A stretch of 64,000 nucleotides of DNA. Source: Streptococcus mitis. Lineage in GTDB: Bacteria > Bacillota > Bacilli > Lactobacillales > Streptococcaceae. The translations under genes and the position numbers were made by a program. The notes below the pieces were generated by a model. It did no database searches and was not told the origin of the DNA. It saw only the letters and a program-made list of their open reading frames with translations. Below, one piece after another: positions 61,059 through 64,000 of this stretch. Location of the stretch: the NCBI RefSeq assembly GCF_000722705.1, contig NZ_JPFW01000007.1:124001-188000 (forward strand), given 5' to 3'. Every line of letters starts with the position of its first letter. The first letter of the stretch is position 1.

Positions 61059-61170
61059 TCAACCATAAAGTCGCTTGTTTAGGGGCATCAATGCCATAAG
61101 TATACTCAAAGTATTTTGGGAACCAGATCTTAAGAAAGCTCGTAAAGCATCACAATTAGTAAACGTTAAT
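61059..61170 (-). other. Gene-free stretch with a possible degraded coding remnant
   Basis: The 305 bases between slrA and the XRE gene hold the slrA promoter and, on the minus strand, an open stretch ending at TGA 61059-61061 that reads ...CDALRAFLRSGSQNTLSIL and onward. An overlapping frame reads FPKYFEYTYGIDAPKQATLW. Neither has a start or RBS. I do not recognise either; they may be the worn end of a transposase or other gene. Confidence 0.3.
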
Positions 61171-61275
61171 TAGAAAGAATTACTATATTTTAAAAGAGCA
61201 CATTTTCAAAGGATTTTTTCTTTTGGCTTCAATTCCTAATTAATCAATGAACTTAATACTAGGTCTCGAAAAGAA

Positions 61276-61500
61276 TTATGCTTCCTCTTTCTGTCTGAGT
61301 TCAAAGAGGTCTTCTACTTTCAGATTAAAAACTTGAGCAATTTTAAGAGCCATTTCCAGCGAAGGGTTGTAACGATTATTTTCCAAGTGCAGAATTGTCT
61401 CGCGTCGCATGCCGATGAGGTCGGCTAACTCCTGCTGGGTCATGCCTGTGGACTCACGAACAGATTTGAGATTAGTAATAATCTTGCTTTCTTTGGCCAT
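61276..61500 (-). CDS. XRE-family transcriptional regulator
   Basis: The 74-residue protein is almost entirely one helix-turn-helix: NLKSVRESTGMTQQELADLI, then GMRRETILHLENNRYNPSLE (about residues 30-49) and a C-terminal acidic helix. It lies two bases after the membrane-protein gene in the same transcript. Small XRE regulators of this kind usually repress their own operon; the repeats upstream of the membrane gene are a plausible operator. Confidence 0.9.
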   Translation of the reverse strand: MAKESKIITNLKSVRESTGMTQQELADLIGMRRETILHLENNRYNPSLEMALKIAQVFNLKVEDLFELRQKEEA

Positions 61501-61502
61501 GC

Positions 61503-62099
61503 TTATCCTCTACGTTCCAAGATAAAATAGACAACCGCAAAGATGAAAATCAAGGCAGCTATGCTAATAAATATCTGTCCCATGTAAAGAGTGAGAGACC
61601 CCATATACCCAATGATAACTGCTAGGATCATCAGTGCGCCTAGTATAAAAACAAACATCAAGCTAGCTGCCTTGGCTAAATTAGCATAAAAGCGTTCGTC
61701 CGGAGTTTCCTTGACATTTTTCAAACAGAAAAAAGCAAATAAAATCACTTCAATAACGAGGCCAATTCCCAAAATCCATTCTTTAATACCAGAACTTTCG
61801 CTTGGGGTCGCAACCCAAATTCCTAATGTATAAAAAATACTTGCTGCAAACAAAAGTATCGTGTAAAGCTTAGCAGACAAGTCAAAAATAATCTTTCCCT
61901 TACCTTTCTGACTTTTATGAGACCATAGTTTCATATGTAGCCAGCTCCAAATAGCTACAATTTGACCTTGCACTGAAATACCAGTGATAACTAACTTGGG
62001 TCCCCAACTAAGATTAGAACCAAATAAAACAATAAAATCAATAAAGAGAGCTACGGCAATCATTGCAATGAGGCCACGCATTTTTTGACTTTTTTTCAT
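61503..62099 (-). CDS. Membrane protein of an XRE-regulated pair
   Basis: I do not recognise the family with certainty. The 198-residue protein has about six hydrophobic segments and a central hydrophilic loop SHKSQKGKGK followed by a short polar stretch VKETPDERFYANLAKAASL. This last pattern, D-E-R on a cytoplasmic loop, is common in small membrane proteins paired with XRE regulators. The RBS is AAGGAG on the minus strand. Together with the regulator it may form a stress or immunity module, which is an inference. Confidence 0.72.
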   Translation of the reverse strand: MKKSQKMRGLIAMIAVALFIDFIVLFGSNLSWGPKLVITGISVQGQIVAIWSWLHMKLWSHKSQKGKGKIIFDLSAKLYTILLFAASIFYTLGIWVATPSESSGIKEWILGIGLVIEVILFAFFCLKNVKETPDERFYANLAKAASLMFVFILGALMILAVIIGYMGSLTLYMGQIFISIAALIFIFAVVYFILERRG

Positions 62100-62115
62100 G
62101 ATAGACTCCTTTTTT

Positions 62116-62168
62116 GTTATAAATATATAACATTTAAATGTTATGTTATAAATATATCACACTTAAAT
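62116..62168 (-). promoter_or_regulatory. Tandem repeat and palindrome upstream of the XRE operon (candidate operator)
   Basis: GTTATAAATATATAACATTTAAAT (62116-62139) recurs as 62145-62168 with two differences. Between and over them is the perfect palindrome AACATTTAAATGTT (62129-62142). They cover the region where the operon promoter should be, so they are the likely XRE binding sites. Confidence 0.6.
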
Positions 62169-62606
62169 TTAGAAAGCAAGAATTTTATGTGTCAAGGTGG
62201 CAATTATTTGAAAAAATTTTTTAATAAAAGCACTTGATAGTCAAACAACTAAAGAAATCTTTGAAGCAATGCATCGGATTTGGTTTGGATAGTTTCGTTA
62301 ATAATATTTGATGATAAAGAATTTTTGAAAAATCTAGATACTGTATGAATCTCTACTTTTTTCTTAGACTGTTATAAAGTCTGTCAGAATAAGCGTTATA
62401 GGTGTAGAAGTTAATTTTTACAGAACTAAATTATTCCCCTATTTAGAATCTATTAATTCATATTTTATAAATTAATTAGTAGATATCGTTCTTAAAATCC
62501 TTGATGTTTCGTTTGGGAATGGGCTTAGGATTTAGGAGCCAAGCATCCAAATCACGTTCAGGCGATATGAAGGGTTTGAGTTGATGGTCTTTATAAAATG
62601 TTTCTA
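62169..62606. other. AT-rich gene-free region with coding remnants
   Basis: This 438-base stretch has no complete gene. On the plus strand 62221-62292 reads LIKALDSQTTKEIFEAMHRI and ends at TAG. On the minus strand an open frame from the BOX at 62607 down to TAA 62476-62478 reads TFYKDHQLKPFISPERDLDA then WLLNPKPIPKRNIKDFKNDIY. Both look like ends of decayed genes. I cannot name them. Confidence 0.45.
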
Positions 62607-62711
62607 ATACTCTTCGAAAATCTCTTCAAACTACGTTAGCTTTGCCTTGCCGTACTCAAGTACAGTCTGCGGCTAGCTTTCTAGTTTGCTCTTTGATTTT
62701 CATTGAGTATA
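62606..62711 (+). repeat. BOX element without boxB, opposite orientation
   Basis: Reads boxA to boxC on the plus strand: AATACTCTTCGAAAATCTC to TTTGATTTTCATTGAGTATA, joined by CGTACTCAAGTACAG. It is the only one of the seven in this orientation. Confidence 0.9.
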
Positions 62712-62809
62712 AAATAGTATTTACGGCTAGCTTCTTTCAAACATTTATTTCCTACTTCTAACAAATTTCTAAATGGTTTAAAAATTTTATAGTCTGTCAA
62801 GTTTTTTTC

Positions 62810-62837
62810 TTGACACCTGTCATAAATCTGCTATAAT
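62810..62837 (+). promoter_or_regulatory. Strong promoter of rpsP
   Basis: TTGACA (62810-62815), 16 bases, TATAAT (62832-62837) with TGC upstream. The leader contains a hairpin AAATAGC/GCTATTT (62850-62866). Confidence 0.88.
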
Positions 62838-62901
62838 AGAACATGTGCTAAATAGCTCAGCTATTTCACCGAAATAAAAAATAAGAAAAGAGACTTTAAA
62901 A

Positions 62902-63174
62902 ATGGCAGTTAAAATCCGTTTGACTCGTATGGGTTCTAAGAAAAAACCTTTCTACCGTATCAACGTAGCAGATTCACGTTCACCACGTGACGGACGTTTC
63001 ATTGAAACAGTTGGAACTTACAACCCACTTGTTGCTGAAAACCAAGTAACTTTGAAAGAAGACCGCGTTCTTGCATGGTTGGCTGATGGAGCTCAACCTT
63101 CAGATACAGTTCGCAACATCCTTTCAAAAGAAGGCGTATTGAAAAAATTCCACGATTCTAAATTCTCAAAATAA
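62902..63174 (+). CDS. rpsP: Ribosomal protein S16
   Basis: The 90-residue protein binds 16S rRNA in the 30S body. It has the family start [19 protein letters not shown], then [30 protein letters not shown] precedes ATG 62902. khpA follows after 19 bases, a conserved pairing in Firmicutes. Confidence 0.97.
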   Translation: MAVKIRLTRMGSKKKPFYRINVADSRSPRDGRFIETVGTYNPLVAENQVTLKEDRVLAWLADGAQPSDTVRNILSKEGVLKKFHDSKFSK

Positions 63175-63193
63175 GTTTAAAGTAGGTTGACAG

Positions 63194-63433
63194 ATGGATA
63201 CGATTGAAAATCTCATTATTGCGATTGTGAAACCCTTGATTTCACAACCAGATGCCTTAACTATCAAGATTGAAGATACACCAGAATTTTTGGAATATCA
63301 TTTGGATCTTGATCAAAGTGATGTGGGTCGTGTAATCGGTCGTAAGGGTCGCACTATTTCTGCGATAAGAACGATTGTCTACTCTGTCCCAACTGAAGAC
63401 AAAAAGGTAAGAATCGTTATTGACGAAAAATAA
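63194..63433 (+). CDS. khpA: KH-domain RNA-binding protein KhpA
   Basis: The 79-residue protein is a single KH domain with the nucleic-acid loop [18 protein letters not shown] (about residues 47-64; GRKG is the GxxG loop). In pneumococcus KhpA pairs with KhpB/Jag and affects cell elongation and division through RNA binding. It is cotranscribed with rpsP and followed by a terminator. Confidence 0.93.
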   Translation: MDTIENLIIAIVKPLISQPDALTIKIEDTPEFLEYHLDLDQSDVGRVIGRKGRTISAIRTIVYSVPTEDKKVRIVIDEK

Positions 63434-63438
63434 GAAGG

Positions 63439-63462
63439 GCGGGACGAATGTCTCGCTTTTTT
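63439..63462 (+). terminator. Terminator of rpsP-khpA
   Basis: GCGGGAC (63439-63445) and GTCTCGC (63450-63456), followed by six Ts. Confidence 0.85.
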
Positions 63463-63476
63463 GCGAGAAGCAAGAT

Positions 63477-63810
63477 ATGAAGGATTTAACGTTTAGGACA
63501 ATTACAAGACTACCTACTGGAACATTACCAGCAGTCTCGGACTGAGGAAGGTCTCTTTATGAAGTTAGTGGAGGAAGTCGGAGAAGTAGCCGAAGTTTTG
63601 AATGGGCGCTCTGGTCGAAAAGAAGGGGTGCAAGATTCTAACGAGGAACTTGCTAAAGAACTGGCTGATATTATTCACTACACCGTCGCAATCGCAGCTA
63701 TTAATCATATTGATCTCACTAAAACCATCTTTGAGAAAGACAAAACTGCAGCCATTAAGTACCAACATGAACGTGATTTGGAAGGTCTTTTGAAGGGGAA
63801 GGAGAGTTGA
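63477..63810 (+). pseudogene. MazG-like nucleotide pyrophosphohydrolase, frameshifted
   Basis: ATG 63477 opens MKDLTFR and then runs into a stop after 22 codons. Removing one base near 63498 (TTTAGGACAATT to TTTAGGCAATT) restores RQLQDYLLEHYQQSRTEEGL, then FMKLVEEVGEVAEVLNGRSG, a typical MazG EExxE motif, and a 110-residue product ending LEGLLKGKES. An internal ATG at 63559 could still give the last 83 residues, which keep EExxE and the later ELADIIHY. Such enzymes hydrolyse non-canonical dNTPs. The extra base may be real or a sequencing error. Confidence 0.78.
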
Positions 63811-63873
63811 TCTCCTCTTCCTCCAACTTGAGAAAATCCCTGGAACGTGATAAAATAAAGGATAAGGATTTTT

Positions 63874-63879
63874 TATAAT
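63874..63879 (+). promoter_or_regulatory. Possible promoter of the last gene
   Basis: TATAAT at 63874-63879, 28 bases before ATG 63908, with no good -35. Confidence 0.4.
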
Positions 63880-63907
63880 TCATTATACAGAATGAGTGGA
63901 TTTCTTT

Positions 63908-64000
63908 ATGAAGAGGCTTGAAGTATCTACAGAAATTGGTAGTCTCTCTGTTACTTATAAAAAGCAAAAGAAAGTGCTAGTTTGTTTAAGTGGCGCAGGG
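63908..64000 (+). CDS. Start of a possible alpha/beta hydrolase, truncated by the window end
   Basis: The first 31 residues are visible: MKRLEVSTEIGSLSVTYKKQ and KKVLVCLSGAG at the window edge. The strand-turn pattern KVLVCLSGAG matches the first core strand and oxyanion-hole turn of alpha/beta hydrolases, but no catalytic motif is inside the window. The RBS is weak. Confidence 0.5.
   Translation, partial: MKRLEVSTEIGSLSVTYKKQKKVLVCLSGAG

Noticed and set aside
63794-63826. GC-rich hairpin after the MazG-like gene
   Set aside because: The stem is good, but no T run follows on either strand, so I did not call a terminator.

Overview
The window is chromosomal DNA of a low-GC Gram-positive coccus of the Streptococcus mitis group, very close to S. 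pneumoniae. The evidence is the gene content (murB-potABCD, the aroDEBC-tyrA-aroA-aroK-pheA-psr operon, licD3/tarP/tarQ teichoic acid genes, mecA, fused msrAB, slrA, khpA), the lipoprotein signals, and seven BOX repeats, which are typical of pneumococcus and its nearest relatives. Several proteins differ by scattered substitutions from the pneumococcal sequences I remember, so S. mitis, S. pseudopneumoniae or a divergent pneumococcus are all possible. I cannot decide the species from sequence reading alone.

Layout. 1-5.7 kb: the 3' end of a NOL1/NOP2/sun-type rRNA methyltransferase, then the phosphate uptake operon pstS-pstC-pstA-pstB-pstB-phoU, in which the first pstB is frameshifted in a poly-A tract. 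5.8-10.8 kb: an orphan amino-acid-binding lipoprotein, a MocR regulator divergent from acetolactate decarboxylase, a YhfC-type membrane protein, and murB. 10.8-14.8 kb: a structured murB-potA spacer and the polyamine importer potABCD. 14.8-23.4 kb: a T-box leader controlling a LURP-one protein and alaS, a catabolite-controlled intracellular amylase on the minus strand, an ABC-2 type exporter and a small membrane protein. 23.4-34.5 kb: an apparently leaderless rRNA methyltransferase gene leading the shikimate and aromatic amino acid operon. An interrupted ORF flanked by an 18-bp direct repeat sits inside that operon, and psr closes it. 34.7-40.2 kb: the teichoic acid precursor cluster licD3, two glycosyltransferases, tarP and tarQ. 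40.3-50.8 kb: mecA, hom-thrB, msrAB, a heterodimeric ABC exporter, an MTA/SAH-type deaminase, and rplJ-rplL with an L10 leader.

50.8-51.9 kb holds an IS200-type element with an interrupted tnpA, followed by a BOX and then gdhA on the minus strand. From 53.4 kb to the end the genes are pyrDA-holA-sodA-yutD-rlmN-vanZ-like-ABC-F on the plus strand, slrA and a membrane protein/XRE pair on the minus strand, and rpsP-khpA, a frameshifted MazG-like gene and the start of a possible alpha/beta hydrolase. As I recall pneumococcal gene order, the rplL side and the pyrDA side are far apart in strain TIGR4, so the stretch around the IS and gdhA is probably a rearrangement junction.

Most genes are ordinary housekeeping genes in tight operons with overlapping start and stop codons. 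The points that stand out are four disrupted reading frames (pstB, the aro-operon insert, tnpA, MazG-like), BOX elements that begin exactly at stop codons, a pst operon whose only intact ATPase lacks the switch histidine, a structured murB-potA spacer, and a strongly folded RNA-like tail in the IS200 element. No CRISPR array, tRNA, rRNA or prophage was seen.
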